This document shows, one piece after another, positions 47,981 through 59,327 of a stretch of 64,000 nt of DNA. The position numbers were made by a program, and so were the translations under genes. The notes beneath the pieces were generated by a model, which saw nothing but the letters and a program-made list of their open reading frames with translations, did not search any database and was not told where the DNA came from. This stretch comes from Acinetobacter sp. XH1741. Lineage in GTDB: Bacteria > Pseudomonadota > Gammaproteobacteria > Pseudomonadales > Moraxellaceae. Positions within the stretch are counted from its first letter, which is position 1. Each line of letters starts with the position of its first letter. The stretch spans positions 434,001 through 498,000 of the forward strand of contig NZ_CP157428.1 of NCBI RefSeq assembly GCF_041021895.1, given 5' to 3'.

Positions 47981-48866
47981 AGCCATCTTTTAACTGTTCT
48001 GCCAAAAACTCAATAAATAAACGGATTCGTTTTGGTAAATGCTCTTGTTGATAATACACAGCATGGATGCTCTGATATTGATGTTCTATTTGGTCTTCAA
48101 ATAATGCGATTAATCGTCCTTCTTGTATATCTTTCCAAATTTCAAATTCAGATAGCCGTGCAATACCGTGCCCTCTAATCGTGAGTTGGCGTACCGTCTC
48201 ACCACTCGAGGCTTTAATTTTTGAGTGGGCAAAAAAATACTCATCACCAACTTTAATTGGCCAACTATTAATATAATTAGGTCGAGTGAAACCAATCAAA
48301 TCATGGTGTTCAAGTTCTTGAGGCTGTGTCGGTGTGCCCTTAATGGCTAAATAATCTGGGCTTGCCACAATATATAAACGACTCTTACACACTAATTTGG
48401 CGTGAAGACTCGAATCATTAAGCTCTCCAAATCGAAACGCCACATCAGTCTTATGCTGCAATAGATCAATTACCTGATCATTACTATTTAGTTCAATTTC
48501 AATATCGGGATAGCTTTCACGGAACTTATGCATTAATGGCGCAATCACGTGCAAAACGAACGGCGTTGCCGAATCAATGCGAATAAGACCAGCAGTCCCC
48601 TGATCAGACTTTTGTAATTCTTCTTCAGCAGCATTCAGCTCATTTAAAATTTTACGAGCCTTGATGAGAAACTGCTGCCCTTCTTGGGTGAGTTTCAACT
48701 TACGTGTCGTTCGCTCTAACAATGTCACCCCTAACTTTGCTTCCAAACGTGTAAGAGAACGACTTATGCCTGAAGGTGTTTGTTTTAAATGTTCTGCTGC
48801 GGCGACAAAGGAACCTGTATCAACAATTGTGATAAAGGCAACCAGTTCTTCAATTGTTGATTTCAT
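47964..48866 (-). CDS. LysR-family regulator
   Basis: 300 aa. N-terminal HTH (EELVAFITIVDTGSFVAAAEHLKQTPSGISRSLTRLEAKLGVTLLERTTRKL in outline) and a substrate-binding domain (about 90-290). CrgA/PA4203-like subgroup. It is divergent from the aldo-keto reductase/MFS pair, which it probably controls. Confidence 0.93.
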   Translation of the reverse strand: MKSTIEELVAFITIVDTGSFVAAAEHLKQTPSGISRSLTRLEAKLGVTLLERTTRKLKLTQEGQQFLIKARKILNELNAAEEELQKSDQGTAGLIRIDSATPFVLHVIAPLMHKFRESYPDIEIELNSNDQVIDLLQHKTDVAFRFGELNDSSLHAKLVCKSRLYIVASPDYLAIKGTPTQPQELEHHDLIGFTRPNYINSWPIKVGDEYFFAHSKIKASSGETVRQLTIRGHGIARLSEFEIWKDIQEGRLIALFEDQIEHQYQSIHAVYYQQEHLPKRIRLFIEFLAEQLKDGFKTCL

Positions 48867-48986
48867 GGCTTATTCTATTATTGACTAATCATCAAAGATA
48901 TTTTGCTTATTCATCTATTTTTTCGCAACAATAATCCAAGCAAAATGCACCTCAAGTTAAACAATGATTTAAATTCAGGTGAACAC

Positions 48987-49790
48987 ATGAATATCCCTCG
49001 TTTTGGTCTAGGAACTTTCCGTCTAAAAGAACAAGCGGTGATTGATTCTGTTAAAAATGCGCTAGATGTAGGTTACCGTGCAATTGATACCGCTCAAATT
49101 TATGACAATGAAGCAGCGATTGGTCAAGCTATTGCCGAAAGCAGTGTGTCACGTCAGGACTTATTTTTAACCACAAAAATCTGGGTAGATAATTTTGCAG
49201 AAGATAAGTTTATTCCAAGCTTAAAAGAGAGCTTAGAAAAGCTTCGTACTGACCATGTTGACCTCACTTTGATTCACTGGCCGGCACCAGATTTAGGCGT
49301 TTCAATTCCTGAAATCATGCAGCTTTTACTTGAAGCAAAACAACAAGGTCTTACCAAACAAATTGGTATTTCAAACTTCAATATTGCACTTACCCAACAA
49401 GCGATTGATACGATTGACGTAGAGCATATTGCAACCAACCAGATTGAGCTAAGTCCTTATCTTCAAAACCATAAACTTGTAAATTTCTTACAAGAGAAAA
49501 ATATTGATGTCACTTCATATATGACGCTTGCATATGGCAAAGTGCTTCAAGATCCTGTGTTAGCTGAAATTGCAGCAAACCATAAAGCAACAACAGCACA
49601 AATTGCACTGGCATGGGCATTGCAACGTGGTTTTGCAGTTATTCCATCTTCGACTAAGCGTGAAAACCTGATGAGCAATTTAAAAGCGCAGGATATCGAG
49701 TTAACTTCAGCTGAAATGCAACTGATTGCCGAACTTGACCGTAACAGTCGTGAAGTTAGCCCAGAGCCATGGGCACCAGTTTGGGACTAA
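48987..49790 (+). CDS. Aldo/keto reductase (DkgB-like)
   Basis: 267 aa from ATG 48987 behind AGGTGAAC; the frame to 48903 is open without a ribosome site. Tetrad: Asp/Tyr in [16 protein letters not shown], Lys in LTTKIW and His in LTLIHWP. Ends [21 protein letters not shown], as in 2,5-diketo-gluconate reductase B. NADPH-dependent; natural substrate unknown. Confidence 0.93.
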   Translation: MNIPRFGLGTFRLKEQAVIDSVKNALDVGYRAIDTAQIYDNEAAIGQAIAESSVSRQDLFLTTKIWVDNFAEDKFIPSLKESLEKLRTDHVDLTLIHWPAPDLGVSIPEIMQLLLEAKQQGLTKQIGISNFNIALTQQAIDTIDVEHIATNQIELSPYLQNHKLVNFLQEKNIDVTSYMTLAYGKVLQDPVLAEIAANHKATTAQIALAWALQRGFAVIPSSTKRENLMSNLKAQDIELTSAEMQLIAELDRNSREVSPEPWAPVWD

Positions 49791-49794
49791 ACTC

Positions 49795-50985
49795 ATGAAC
49801 ACTCAATCAAATACAGCGTTCTCGCTACTGGCATTGGCGATTGGTGCCTTTGCCATTGGTACCACTGAATTCTCTCCAATGGGATTGTTGCCAAATATCG
49901 CTCATGATTTAGGGATATCAATTCCAACGGCCGGAATGTTAATTACCGGTTATGCACTGGGCGTCATGCTCGGTGCCCCATTTATGACTCTCTGGTTTGG
50001 TGGCTTTGCTAGACGTAATGCGCTTATTTTTCTCATGGCGATCTTTACGGTAGGTAACCTAATCGCAGCGTTTGCTCCAAGCTATATGAGCTTATTAGGC
50101 GCACGTCTTATTACGAGCCTAAATCATGGTGCTTTCTTCGGGATAGGTTCAGTGGTAGCCGCCAGTATTGTGCCTGCACATAAGCAGGCCAGTGCCGTAG
50201 CAACTATGTTTATGGGCTTAACCATTGCCAATATTGGTGGTGTACCATTGGCAACATGGGTTGGGCAAAATATTGGCTGGCGTATGTCTTTCCTTGCGAT
50301 TTCCTTGCTTGGTGTTATTACCATGCTCGCGTTATGGAAAGCACTGCCATCAGGTATGGTTGCTCAAAAACCAAATGTGAAAGCTGAGTTAAAGGTATTA
50401 ACGCGCACTCCTGTGGTTCTTGCATTACTCACCACCGTACTCAGCGCAGGTGCCATGTTTACGCTCTATACCTACATTGCGCCAAGTTTGACTGAGTTTA
50501 CTCATGCTTCACCGACCTTCATTACTTTCATGTTGGTATTAATTGGTGTTGGTTTCTCAATTGGTAACCACTTAGGTGGTCGCTTTGCAGACTTATCCAT
50601 CAACAAAACTCTCATTGGCTTCTTGGTTCTGTTGATTGTCATGATGGTGATTTTCCCAATTCTTGCACAAAGCCAAGTGGGAGCAGCCATTGCCTTAGTG
50701 ATCTGGGGTGCAGCAACCTTTGCTTTAGTACCGCCATTACAAATGCGTGTAATGTCTGTTGCTCATGAAGCCCCGGGACTCGCCTCTTCTGTAAACATTG
50801 GTGCATTTAACTTAGGTAATGCAGTCGGTGCAGCAGCTGGTGCTTTAGTTCTCAATTTAGGTTGGGGCTATAGCGCAGTATCGTTTGCTGGTGCATTGCT
50901 TGCTGGGTTAGGTTTGTTATTGGTTTTATTCCAAATCAAACGAGAAAACAGCCCGACACAAGCTTTACAGCAATGTTCAGATTAA
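49795..50985 (+). CDS. MFS transporter, DHA1 family
   Basis: 396 aa from ATG 49795, 4 bp after the reductase stop. Twelve membrane segments. AIGTTEFSPMGLLPNIAHDLG is the DHA1 entry motif (AraJ/YdhP-like), and the loop 2-3 motif is LWFGGFARRNALIF. Efflux of sugars or drugs is possible; substrate unknown. Same transcription unit as the reductase. Confidence 0.92.
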   Translation: MNTQSNTAFSLLALAIGAFAIGTTEFSPMGLLPNIAHDLGISIPTAGMLITGYALGVMLGAPFMTLWFGGFARRNALIFLMAIFTVGNLIAAFAPSYMSLLGARLITSLNHGAFFGIGSVVAASIVPAHKQASAVATMFMGLTIANIGGVPLATWVGQNIGWRMSFLAISLLGVITMLALWKALPSGMVAQKPNVKAELKVLTRTPVVLALLTTVLSAGAMFTLYTYIAPSLTEFTHASPTFITFMLVLIGVGFSIGNHLGGRFADLSINKTLIGFLVLLIVMMVIFPILAQSQVGAAIALVIWGAATFALVPPLQMRVMSVAHEAPGLASSVNIGAFNLGNAVGAAAGALVLNLGWGYSAVSFAGALLAGLGLLLVLFQIKRENSPTQALQQCSD

Positions 50986-50986
50986 T

Positions 50987-51019
50987 AAAAAAAAGCGCCT
51001 GAGATCAGGCGCTTTTTTT
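50987..51019. terminator. Bidirectional terminator MFS / START gene
   Basis: AGCGCCTGA pairs with TCAGGCGCT, flanked by A-run and T-run. Confidence 0.92.
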
Positions 51020-51027
51020 CTTGTTTA

Positions 51028-51681
51028 TTATTTTAAAATCTCGGGCAATTTAGGCTGCTCATAAATCGGGTTCATTACTTCCCGCTTCATTTTAAGCAGC
51101 ATTTGATATGGTTGCTGCTGAACAAACATATTTACAAAGCTCAAAGGAATTGAACCAGCCGGGTCTGCATAGCCACTGGTCGTTACTTTAACTTTGTTAT
51201 TCGCTAACTTCTGGAACGTCCATTCACCTTCATAACGGGTTAAACGAACCACATCAGGTTGAATCGGATAATTACTATTAATCGCTGTGTTCTTAATCGT
51301 AATGACGCCATTAGCAGCTTTACTCATTTTTCCTTTAACTACCACATCGCGGTCTTTCAGGGGAAAAGGAAAATCTAACACCATATATAAAGTAAATTCG
51401 CCCTTCTTCTCATCCTGCGAAAGCATTTCAACTTTACCCATATAAGGCACCCATTGCGCTGCACGTTTTACATCTAAAATCACTGCTACAGCACGCTCAA
51501 TGGGCACATCAAAGGTTGTCTCTGCTTTATATTGAAAGACTGGATTATCAGCCTTTTGATAGGTCCACACTTTAATATGATTACGGTCAAGGCTGAGTTT
51601 AGCCTTGTCTGTAGAGGCAGCCCCTGTATAGAGGCTGCTTAAGCAAAGAAGAGTGGTCAAAGCAATTTGTTTTTTATTCAT
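51028..51681 (-). CDS. START-domain protein, exported
   Basis: 217 aa with a signal peptide (IALTTLLCLSSLYTGAAS). The remainder is a START/SRPBCC-type lipid-binding fold: ERAVAVILDVKRAAQWVPYMGKVEML and DRDVVVKGKMSK. Bacterial relatives are uncharacterised; periplasmic lipid binding is possible. Monocistronic, upstream of a shared terminator. Confidence 0.85.
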   Translation of the reverse strand: MNKKQIALTTLLCLSSLYTGAASTDKAKLSLDRNHIKVWTYQKADNPVFQYKAETTFDVPIERAVAVILDVKRAAQWVPYMGKVEMLSQDEKKGEFTLYMVLDFPFPLKDRDVVVKGKMSKAANGVITIKNTAINSNYPIQPDVVRLTRYEGEWTFQKLANNKVKVTTSGYADPAGSIPLSFVNMFVQQQPYQMLLKMKREVMNPIYEQPKLPEILK

Positions 51682-51732
51682 GTTCTGCTCTATCTTGTTT
51701 TTCTCGCCACATATGGGAGGTGTACAGATGGT

Positions 51733-52563
<831 letters not shown>

Positions 52564-52738
52564 CTATCTTCGTTTTTACGTAATTGGCTTACTATATCAA
52601 AACTCTTTGCTCACGATAAAAAGTAAAAAATATTTTTTAAGATGAACTGAAATTTAACTGGTTTTCACAAAAGTTAAAGAATTGATCTGCACACTACCGA
52701 GCCACGAATGAAAAAAAGATGACTATAAGGAGTTCAGC

Positions 52739-53101
52739 ATGCATTCGAAAATTATAGGCTTAATAGCCATGGGGATGATGAGTTCAATGGCATTTGCAGA
52801 GCCTGCAATCCAGCCAGGAGACACATTAGAAAGTTTATCTAAAGCACGCATTACCACGAGCGTAAATACTCAAGCAGTAACATCTACAACTCAACCGAGT
52901 GTAGCAAGCAACACGAATGCTGAAGTTAAAGTGGAAGATATTGACCCGATTATTGAAGAAAAAACTGCACAAGCAGAAACAGTAAAAGTAGCCGTACAAC
53001 CCGTTACTCCAACTACTGTAGAACCTGTAGTTGCTCCAGTTGTATCTGATGAACTCAGCGTAAGTGTTGCCGATATTGATGTTGCTCACCCGACAGAGTA
53101 A
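52739..53101 (+). CDS. Secreted protein, unknown
   Basis: 120 aa. Signal peptide IIGLIAMGMMSSMAFA. The mature part is Thr/Val/Pro-rich and acidic, with AIQPGDTLESLSKA at its start, which faintly recalls a LysM entry (PGDTL) but is too short. KVEDIDPI and SVADIDVA are a loose internal repeat. AAGGAG before the ATG. Function unknown. Confidence 0.65.
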   Translation: MHSKIIGLIAMGMMSSMAFAEPAIQPGDTLESLSKARITTSVNTQAVTSTTQPSVASNTNAEVKVEDIDPIIEEKTAQAETVKVAVQPVTPTTVEPVVAPVVSDELSVSVADIDVAHPTE

Positions 53102-53156
53102 GCGGTAGTTATTTTCTTTTCAGCAGAATAAAAATAATAAGATGAATCAGCGCAAT

Positions 53157-53194
53157 AAAAAGGCGGATATCTTATCAATATCCGCCTTCTTTTT
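53157..53194. terminator. Bidirectional terminator before dnaJ end
   Basis: AAAAAGGCGGATAT pairs with ATATCCGCCTT around CTTATCA, followed by T-rich DNA. It serves both the small secreted gene and dnaJ. Confidence 0.9.
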
Positions 53195-53215
53195 AACTTC
53201 TGATCTAATCAATTA

Positions 53216-54328
53216 TTAATCGAATAAGCGATCAAAGAATGATTTTTTCTTTGGTGAAGATGCACTGTCTTCGCCATCAAATGATGCTTGTAATTCTTTG
53301 AGTAATTCACGTTGACGAGACGTTAAGTTGACAGGTGTCTCTACCACAATACGGCAAAGTAAGTCACCCACCATACTGCTACGTACAGGGCGAACACCCT
53401 TACCACGTAAACGGAATAATTTACCTGTTTGAGTTCCCTCAGGAATCTTCAAGCTAACGCGGCCTTCCAAAGTCGGGATTTCAATTTCTTTACCAAGTGC
53501 AGCATCAGCAATGCTTACTGGTACGTCCATATATAAATCGGCGCCATCACGTTGGAAAATTTCGTGTTCGCGAACAACCACTTCAACGTATAAGTCGCCC
53601 GCTTGACCATCACGAATAGCCTCGCCTTTACCACTTAAACGAACGCGGTCGCCATTATCTACACCCGCAGGAATAGTAACTTCCAAGGTTTGCTGACGAT
53701 CAGCTACACCTGAACCATGACATGCATGGCATGGGTTTTTAATGATTTTGCCTTGGCCACGACATGTGCCACAAGTTTGTTGTACAGAGAAGAAACCTTG
53801 CTGCATACGTACTTGTCCTGAACCATGACAAGTTTTACACGTTTCTACATCTTTTGGATTTTGAGAGCCTTTACCATCACACACATCACATGGTGCAGGA
53901 GCAGTAAAGGTAATTGTTTTCTTAACCCCTTTTACAGCTTCCTCAAGGGTAAGTTCCATTACATAGCGTAAGTCTGAACCGCGACGTTGGCGTTGCTGAC
54001 GTCCGCCGCCACCAAACGCTCCACCAAAGATATCACCGAACTGGCTGAAAATATCTTCTGCACTGAAACCGCCAAAGCCACCACCAGCGCCACCAAAGCC
54101 GCCTTCAAATGCATTATGTCCCATACGGTCATACATGCTGCGCTTTTCGCTGTCCGATAAAATCTCATAAGCTTCAGAAGCTTCTTTAAACTTTTCTTCA
54201 GCCTCGGCGTTGTCAGGGTTTCTGTCAGGATGATATTTCATCGCCAATTTACGATAGGCTTTTTTGATCTCATCATCACTTGCGGTTTTTGAAACGCCTA
54301 AAACCTCATAATAATCACGTTTAGCCAT
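53216..54328 (-). CDS. dnaJ: Chaperone DnaJ
   Basis: 370-aa Hsp40 partner of DnaK. J domain at 1-70 ([24 protein letters not shown], then HPD), Gly/Phe linker (about 72-110) and four zinc repeats [24 protein letters not shown] and CHACHGSG (about 145-210), then the substrate domain. No dnaK is seen in the window, so it stands apart from it here. Confidence 0.98.
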   Translation of the reverse strand: MAKRDYYEVLGVSKTASDDEIKKAYRKLAMKYHPDRNPDNAEAEEKFKEASEAYEILSDSEKRSMYDRMGHNAFEGGFGGAGGGFGGFSAEDIFSQFGDIFGGAFGGGGRQQRQRRGSDLRYVMELTLEEAVKGVKKTITFTAPAPCDVCDGKGSQNPKDVETCKTCHGSGQVRMQQGFFSVQQTCGTCRGQGKIIKNPCHACHGSGVADRQQTLEVTIPAGVDNGDRVRLSGKGEAIRDGQAGDLYVEVVVREHEIFQRDGADLYMDVPVSIADAALGKEIEIPTLEGRVSLKIPEGTQTGKLFRLRGKGVRPVRSSMVGDLLCRIVVETPVNLTSRQRELLKELQASFDGEDSASSPKKKSFFDRLFD

Positions 54329-54432
54329 GTTTGGCGGTGCTCCTCACGGAAATTTTATCAATACTCTATTGCCGACTAAATGGGGGGCTTTAGCCGAATT
54401 TACAAGGGGAAAACTTTCAAAAAACAGATATA

Positions 54433-54810
54433 TTAAAAAACTGCCTTATTTTTTAAATATTTAGACAAGCCTTTTAACCATGCATTTAATAAAAATAACC
54501 AAGCAATAGCGCTAAAAACAACACCAGCAACTGTTGATGCCGTTACCCACAGGTTACTGTTCCATGCAAAAAAGAAGAGAGGAATAAACCAGACAACCGC
54601 AAAAACTGACATGAAGAGGAATAGTATGCCATTGCGCATAATCCAGAGCGCATGAGCATGAATCCAAACTTCTGCATCATCCACAACAGCTACTCTACGA
54701 GCGACCAGATAAGCAAAGGCCGCAAAAATAACCGTAAACAATGCAAGAAACATGAACGCATAAGAAATTACAATATAACGGCGATGCTGTTCGATATGGT
54801 CTTGCCCCAT
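54433..54810 (-). CDS. Membrane protein, unknown (DUF-like)
   Basis: 125 aa with about four membrane segments (YAFMFLALFTVIFAAFAYLVA; ILFLFMSVFAVVWFIPLFFFAW; VTASTVAGVVFSAIAWLFLL). Short His/Arg-rich N-terminus. No named family recognised. Monocistronic between dnaJ and the RND genes. Confidence 0.8.
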   Translation of the reverse strand: MGQDHIEQHRRYIVISYAFMFLALFTVIFAAFAYLVARRVAVVDDAEVWIHAHALWIMRNGILFLFMSVFAVVWFIPLFFFAWNSNLWVTASTVAGVVFSAIAWLFLLNAWLKGLSKYLKNKAVF

Positions 54811-54949
54811 CTGTATTTCACCTCAATTCACTGCACTTTGCCTATTTTTTATGCAGTGAAATAATCCTGTATTTTTTGTGTAAAGACAGGTGCTACTATA
54901 TTGGACTTTTCAATATTTCGCACCTTTATTCACAAAAAATTTATGTATT

Positions 54950-57900
54950 TTATGCGGTTTTTTTCACCTTAAACCACGCAGCATACAATGCAGGTAAGAA
55001 AAACAATGTCAGCATGGTCGCTACAATCAATCCACCCATAATTGCAACGGCCATTGGACCGAAGAAAATACTTCGTGAAAGTGGGATCATTGCTAACACT
55101 GCTGCCAAGGCTGTCAAAATAATTGGACGGAAACGACGTACTGTTGCCTCAATAATCGCCTCCCATGTTGGATGTCCGGCTTGCCTATCTTGTTCAATCT
55201 GATCAATCAGAATGAGCGAGTTACGCATAATCATGCCCGATAAGGCAATGGTTCCTAACATTGCGACAAAACCAAATGGTTTATTAAACAGAAGTAAGAA
55301 CAGAACAACCCCGATTAAACCTAATGGCGCAGTCAAGAACACAATGGTTGCCCGAGACAGACTCTTAAGCTGAATCATCAGTAATGTCATCACAACCGCT
55401 AAAAACAGTGGCATACCGGCATTAACCGAACTTTGTCCACGTGCCGATTCTTCTACTGTTCCACCGACTTCAATGAGATAGCCGCTTGGTAACTCAGCGC
55501 GTAATTTATCCATTGATTCTGCTAACTCACCAACAACGGTAGCTGGCTGCAATTTGGTACGAATATCTGCACGTACAGTAATGGTTGGTAAGCGGTTACG
55601 ATGCCAAATCAAGCCATCCTCAAACTTATATTCAATTTTGGCAATCTGCGCTAAAGGTACTGTTGTGCCATTCGCTGTTGGTACTGCTAAACTCGATAGT
55701 GAAGCGACTTCAACACGCTCGGCTTGATCCCCGCGTAAGCGGATCTCAATGAGTTCGCGCTTTTCACGATATTGTTCAATCGCACTGCCTGTAATAGATG
55801 CATTCAGGAAGTTTGCCAAATCGACACTAGAGACGCCCATTTGTCGAGCACGATCTTGGTCAATTTGAATTGAAATAATCTTACTCGGCTCACCCCAGTC
55901 CAAATGGACATTGGTGGTATTTGGGTTTTCACCAATCACCTTAGCAACCTGCTGCGCCTCTTTACGTACCAGATTTAGATCTTCGCCTGACACACGATAC
56001 TGCAACGGATAGCCCACAGGTGGACCATTTTCCAGTAATGACACACGTGTACGAACTTGCGGAAGCAATTGCTTAATTTGAGTTTCCAGCGATCGACGAA
56101 TTTCATCACGGTCATCAAGAGAAGTAGATAAGACCACAAACTGTGCAAAGCTGGCTTGAGGTAATTGCTGGTCTAAAGGTAAATAAAAACGTGGTGAACC
56201 TGTACCCACATAGGCCACATAGTTATCAATACCTTTTTGTTTAGACAGGAACTTTTCAACCTTTTTCACCGCTTGTTCTGTCGCGGTTAAAGAAGCACCT
56301 TCTTCAAGTTTTAAATCGACTAAAATTTCGGTACGGTTTGAAGGTGGGAAAAACTGCTGAGGAACCATTTTAAACATCAGCACAGAGAGCACAAAAATCC
56401 CAACCGTTGTCGCAATTACAGTTTTACGATAGGTCACACAAAACTCGACCATTTTTCTAAAACGTAAATAGAAACTAGATTGATAAGGATCGTAATGATG
56501 GTCCTGAGAAATCTCGACTGTTTGTGGTTGCGGTTTTTTCGTTAATCTTGCCCATAAACGGACATACCAAGGCGCTTGATGACCTGTTTTAGAAAAATCA
56601 GGCAGTAGTTTTTCACCCAAATAAGGCACAAATAAAACTGCCGCAACCCAAGACACCAATAACGCAATCGTCACCACCTGAAAGATCGAGCGCGTGTATT
56701 CACCCGTACTAGACTGCGCTGTAGCGATAGGTAAAAAGCCTGCCGCAGTAATTAGTGTTCCTGTCAGCATTGGAAATGCTGTGGTTTTCCAAGCAAATCC
56801 GGCGGCTTTAATTCGGCTATAACCCTGCTCCATCTTAATTGCCATCATTTCAACGGCAATAATGGCATCATCGACCAGCAGACCTAAAGCTAAAATTAGG
56901 GCACCAAGCGAAATCTTATGTAGGCCGACATCAAATAAATTCATGCCAGCAAAAGTCATCGCTAAAACCAATGGAATGGAAAAAGCGACAACTAAACCAG
57001 TACGGAAACCTAAAGAGAAAAAGCTCACGAGCAAAACAATAATGATTGCTTCAGCGAGTACTTTCACAAACTCATGAATACTGCGTTGTACTGCTACAGG
57101 TTGGTCAGACACCTTCTGTAGTTTCATGCCTAAAGGTAAAGTTTTTTGCAGTTGGGCAAATTCCGTTTCCAGATTTTTACCTAGAGCAATAATGTCACCA
57201 CCCTTACGCATAGACACGGCAAGACCAATACCATTTTCACCCATAAAACGCATACGTGGTTGAGCTGGCTGACTAAAACCACGATAGACATCAGCAACAT
57301 CACCCAACTGGATCGTTTTGTTCCCTACCAATAGAGGTGTTTTCTTAATTTCATCAATATTTTGTAAATGTCCACTCACTCGAATTTGGATTCGGTCTGT
57401 GCCCGTTTCAAAAAAACCTGCACTTGCCATACTATTTTGCTTTTGTAAGGCTTCTTGAATTGCAGAAAGAGGAATACCGAGTTGAACCGCTTTGGTGTTG
57501 GAAATCTCAATCCAGATTTTTTGATCTTGTAAGCCAATCAATTCTACTTTGCTGACGTCCTTGACTCGCTGAAGCTGTAATTGCAAACGATCGGCATATT
57601 CTTTTAAAAGTGCATAGTCAAAGTCTTTGCCTGTCAGTACATAAATATTACCGAAAGTATCGCCAAACTCATCGTTGAAAAATGGTCCTTGCACACCGCT
57701 TGGTAATTCGGTGCGAATATCATTGACCTTTTTGCGTACGTTGTACCAAACATCAGGAATTTGGGCAGAAGTGAGAGAGTCCTTGGCAACAAACGTAACC
57801 ATTGACTCACCCGGACGGGAGTAAGCCATAATCTTGTCATACTGCCCGGTTGTCATCAGCTCCTTTTCAATACGATCGGTCACCAGCGTTGAAACTTCTT

Positions 57901-58075
57901 TGGCAGTCGCTCCAGGCCAGAATGTTTTAACGACCATCACTTTGAAGGTAAATGGCGGATCTTCACTTTGAGATAATTTTGAATAAGAAATTGCCCCAAT
58001 AATGGCGAGCAGCAACATAAAATAAAGGACAATCCCTTTATTATTCAGTGCCCATTCCGAGAGATTGAATTTCAT
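54950..58075 (-). CDS. RND efflux transporter, permease subunit
   Basis: 1041 aa of the HAE/AcrB-like RND family, with two large periplasmic loops and 12 membrane segments. Proton-relay Asp pair in LALGLLVDDAIIAVEMMA (about residue 400). The start LSEWALNNKGIVLYFMLLLAIIGAISYSKLSQSEDPPFTF is of the MexK/TriC-like branch. Overlaps the adaptor stop by 4 bp (ATGA). No outer-membrane channel gene is beside it, so a shared one must be used. Substrate unknown. Confidence 0.93.
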   Translation of the reverse strand: MKFNLSEWALNNKGIVLYFMLLLAIIGAISYSKLSQSEDPPFTFKVMVVKTFWPGATAKEVSTLVTDRIEKELMTTGQYDKIMAYSRPGESMVTFVAKDSLTSAQIPDVWYNVRKKVNDIRTELPSGVQGPFFNDEFGDTFGNIYVLTGKDFDYALLKEYADRLQLQLQRVKDVSKVELIGLQDQKIWIEISNTKAVQLGIPLSAIQEALQKQNSMASAGFFETGTDRIQIRVSGHLQNIDEIKKTPLLVGNKTIQLGDVADVYRGFSQPAQPRMRFMGENGIGLAVSMRKGGDIIALGKNLETEFAQLQKTLPLGMKLQKVSDQPVAVQRSIHEFVKVLAEAIIIVLLVSFFSLGFRTGLVVAFSIPLVLAMTFAGMNLFDVGLHKISLGALILALGLLVDDAIIAVEMMAIKMEQGYSRIKAAGFAWKTTAFPMLTGTLITAAGFLPIATAQSSTGEYTRSIFQVVTIALLVSWVAAVLFVPYLGEKLLPDFSKTGHQAPWYVRLWARLTKKPQPQTVEISQDHHYDPYQSSFYLRFRKMVEFCVTYRKTVIATTVGIFVLSVLMFKMVPQQFFPPSNRTEILVDLKLEEGASLTATEQAVKKVEKFLSKQKGIDNYVAYVGTGSPRFYLPLDQQLPQASFAQFVVLSTSLDDRDEIRRSLETQIKQLLPQVRTRVSLLENGPPVGYPLQYRVSGEDLNLVRKEAQQVAKVIGENPNTTNVHLDWGEPSKIISIQIDQDRARQMGVSSVDLANFLNASITGSAIEQYREKRELIEIRLRGDQAERVEVASLSSLAVPTANGTTVPLAQIAKIEYKFEDGLIWHRNRLPTITVRADIRTKLQPATVVGELAESMDKLRAELPSGYLIEVGGTVEESARGQSSVNAGMPLFLAVVMTLLMIQLKSLSRATIVFLTAPLGLIGVVLFLLLFNKPFGFVAMLGTIALSGMIMRNSLILIDQIEQDRQAGHPTWEAIIEATVRRFRPIILTALAAVLAMIPLSRSIFFGPMAVAIMGGLIVATMLTLFFLPALYAAWFKVKKTA

Positions 58076-59178
58076 GGCTGCGCTGCTCCCTGAACCTTCA
58101 CCGCACGGTTTTCACGGTCAATCGGGTGAATCTTCTGCTTATCGCGTAGCAAATGCACACCACCAATCACCACCCAATCATTTGGTGTCAAACCAGATAA
58201 AACTGGTACGCTGTCTCGGCCGTATGCACCAATCGTCACGGGTACTTTACGTAAAGTTTGATTTGTATTTACGACCCATACATAAGGTTTATTATCTGTT
58301 GCTGAAACACTCGAAAGTGGAACACTCATCACATTAGCTTTAGTCGAGCTAAAAAATACACGCGCACTTTGCCCAAGCTGAATAGTAGATTGACCTTCTT
58401 TGAGTGCAACTTTGACCGTAAAGGTGCGGGACTGATCAGCCGCAGGAGAAACTTCGCGGACATATCCGGCAAATTTTTCATTCGGTTTAGACCACAAGGT
58501 AATCCACGCCGCTTGCCCCACTTTAATCTCGGCAACAGCTTGTTCTGGTACGCCGATGACCACTTCACGTTCACCATCAATTGCCAATTGATATGCCGCT
58601 TGCCCTGCTGCAACGACTTGTCCAATTTCTATATTCCGCGCTGTAATCACCCCGTTTTTATTAGAAACAAGTTGGTTATAACCAGTTTGGTTTGCAGAAA
58701 CTTCATAGTTAGAGCGGGCTTGTTGTAAAGCTGCTTGCGCCGCGTCGTACTGATTTTTGACCGTATCAAATTGTGAACGGCTTACTGCATTTACAGGTAA
58801 TAATTGTTGAAAACGTTTAAGTTCATCCGATGCTGTTTTCGCTGCTGCTTGTGCGTTCTGTAATTGGGCTTTGGCAGCATTTAATTGTAGCTGTGCATCT
58901 GCTACATCGAGTTTTGCTAACACTTGCCCAACTTTAACTCGGTCTCCTACATCTACATAGCGAGCCGTAACTTGTCCACCCACACGAAATGCCAAGGCTG
59001 TTTGTTGTCGAGCCTGTACATCGCCTGCATAACTTTTTAGTTCGTTTAGTGTGGTCGAAGGTTGCGTCACCATCACATAGGGTATTTCTTCTGTTTTGGG
59101 AGCCTCTTTACTACACCCCATTAATGTGACCGTGCAAACAATCACCATACTCATGATGAGAGGTTTTAACAGATTCAT
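58072..59178 (-). CDS. RND periplasmic adaptor subunit
   Basis: 368 aa lipoprotein (VTLMGCSKE). Barrel-sandwich and hairpin: VGGQVTARYVDVGDRVKVGQVLAKLDVADAQLQLNAAKAQL in outline, with a short coiled coil and GVITARNIEIGQVVAAGQ, then beta-barrel with ESTIQLGQSARV-like end. Works with the permease encoded next. Both are divergent from a TetR gene. Confidence 0.93.
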   Translation of the reverse strand: MNLLKPLIMSMVIVCTVTLMGCSKEAPKTEEIPYVMVTQPSTTLNELKSYAGDVQARQQTALAFRVGGQVTARYVDVGDRVKVGQVLAKLDVADAQLQLNAAKAQLQNAQAAAKTASDELKRFQQLLPVNAVSRSQFDTVKNQYDAAQAALQQARSNYEVSANQTGYNQLVSNKNGVITARNIEIGQVVAAGQAAYQLAIDGEREVVIGVPEQAVAEIKVGQAAWITLWSKPNEKFAGYVREVSPAADQSRTFTVKVALKEGQSTIQLGQSARVFFSSTKANVMSVPLSSVSATDNKPYVWVVNTNQTLRKVPVTIGAYGRDSVPVLSGLTPNDWVVIGGVHLLRDKQKIHPIDRENRAVKVQGAAQP

Positions 59179-59245
59179 ATCTTATCGCTCTTATTCAAAC
59201 TGGTTTTTTAAGGCACAATATGCTTGCATAATAGTTTGTTTGTTT

Positions 59246-59279
59246 TTTAATTAATATACCCATGGGTACATTAATTAAA
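59246..59279. promoter_or_regulatory. TetR operator, 34-bp palindrome
   Basis: 17-bp arms (59246-59262 and 59263-59279) are complementary except for one pair; the centre is TACCCATGGGTA. It lies between the divergent adaptor gene and the TetR gene, the usual place for a TetR-family operator controlling an efflux pump. Confidence 0.82.
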
Positions 59280-59327
59280 GAAAAACTTATAAATATTTAT
59301 TTTTTTGAAGTTTTATTAGAGGGTTTT

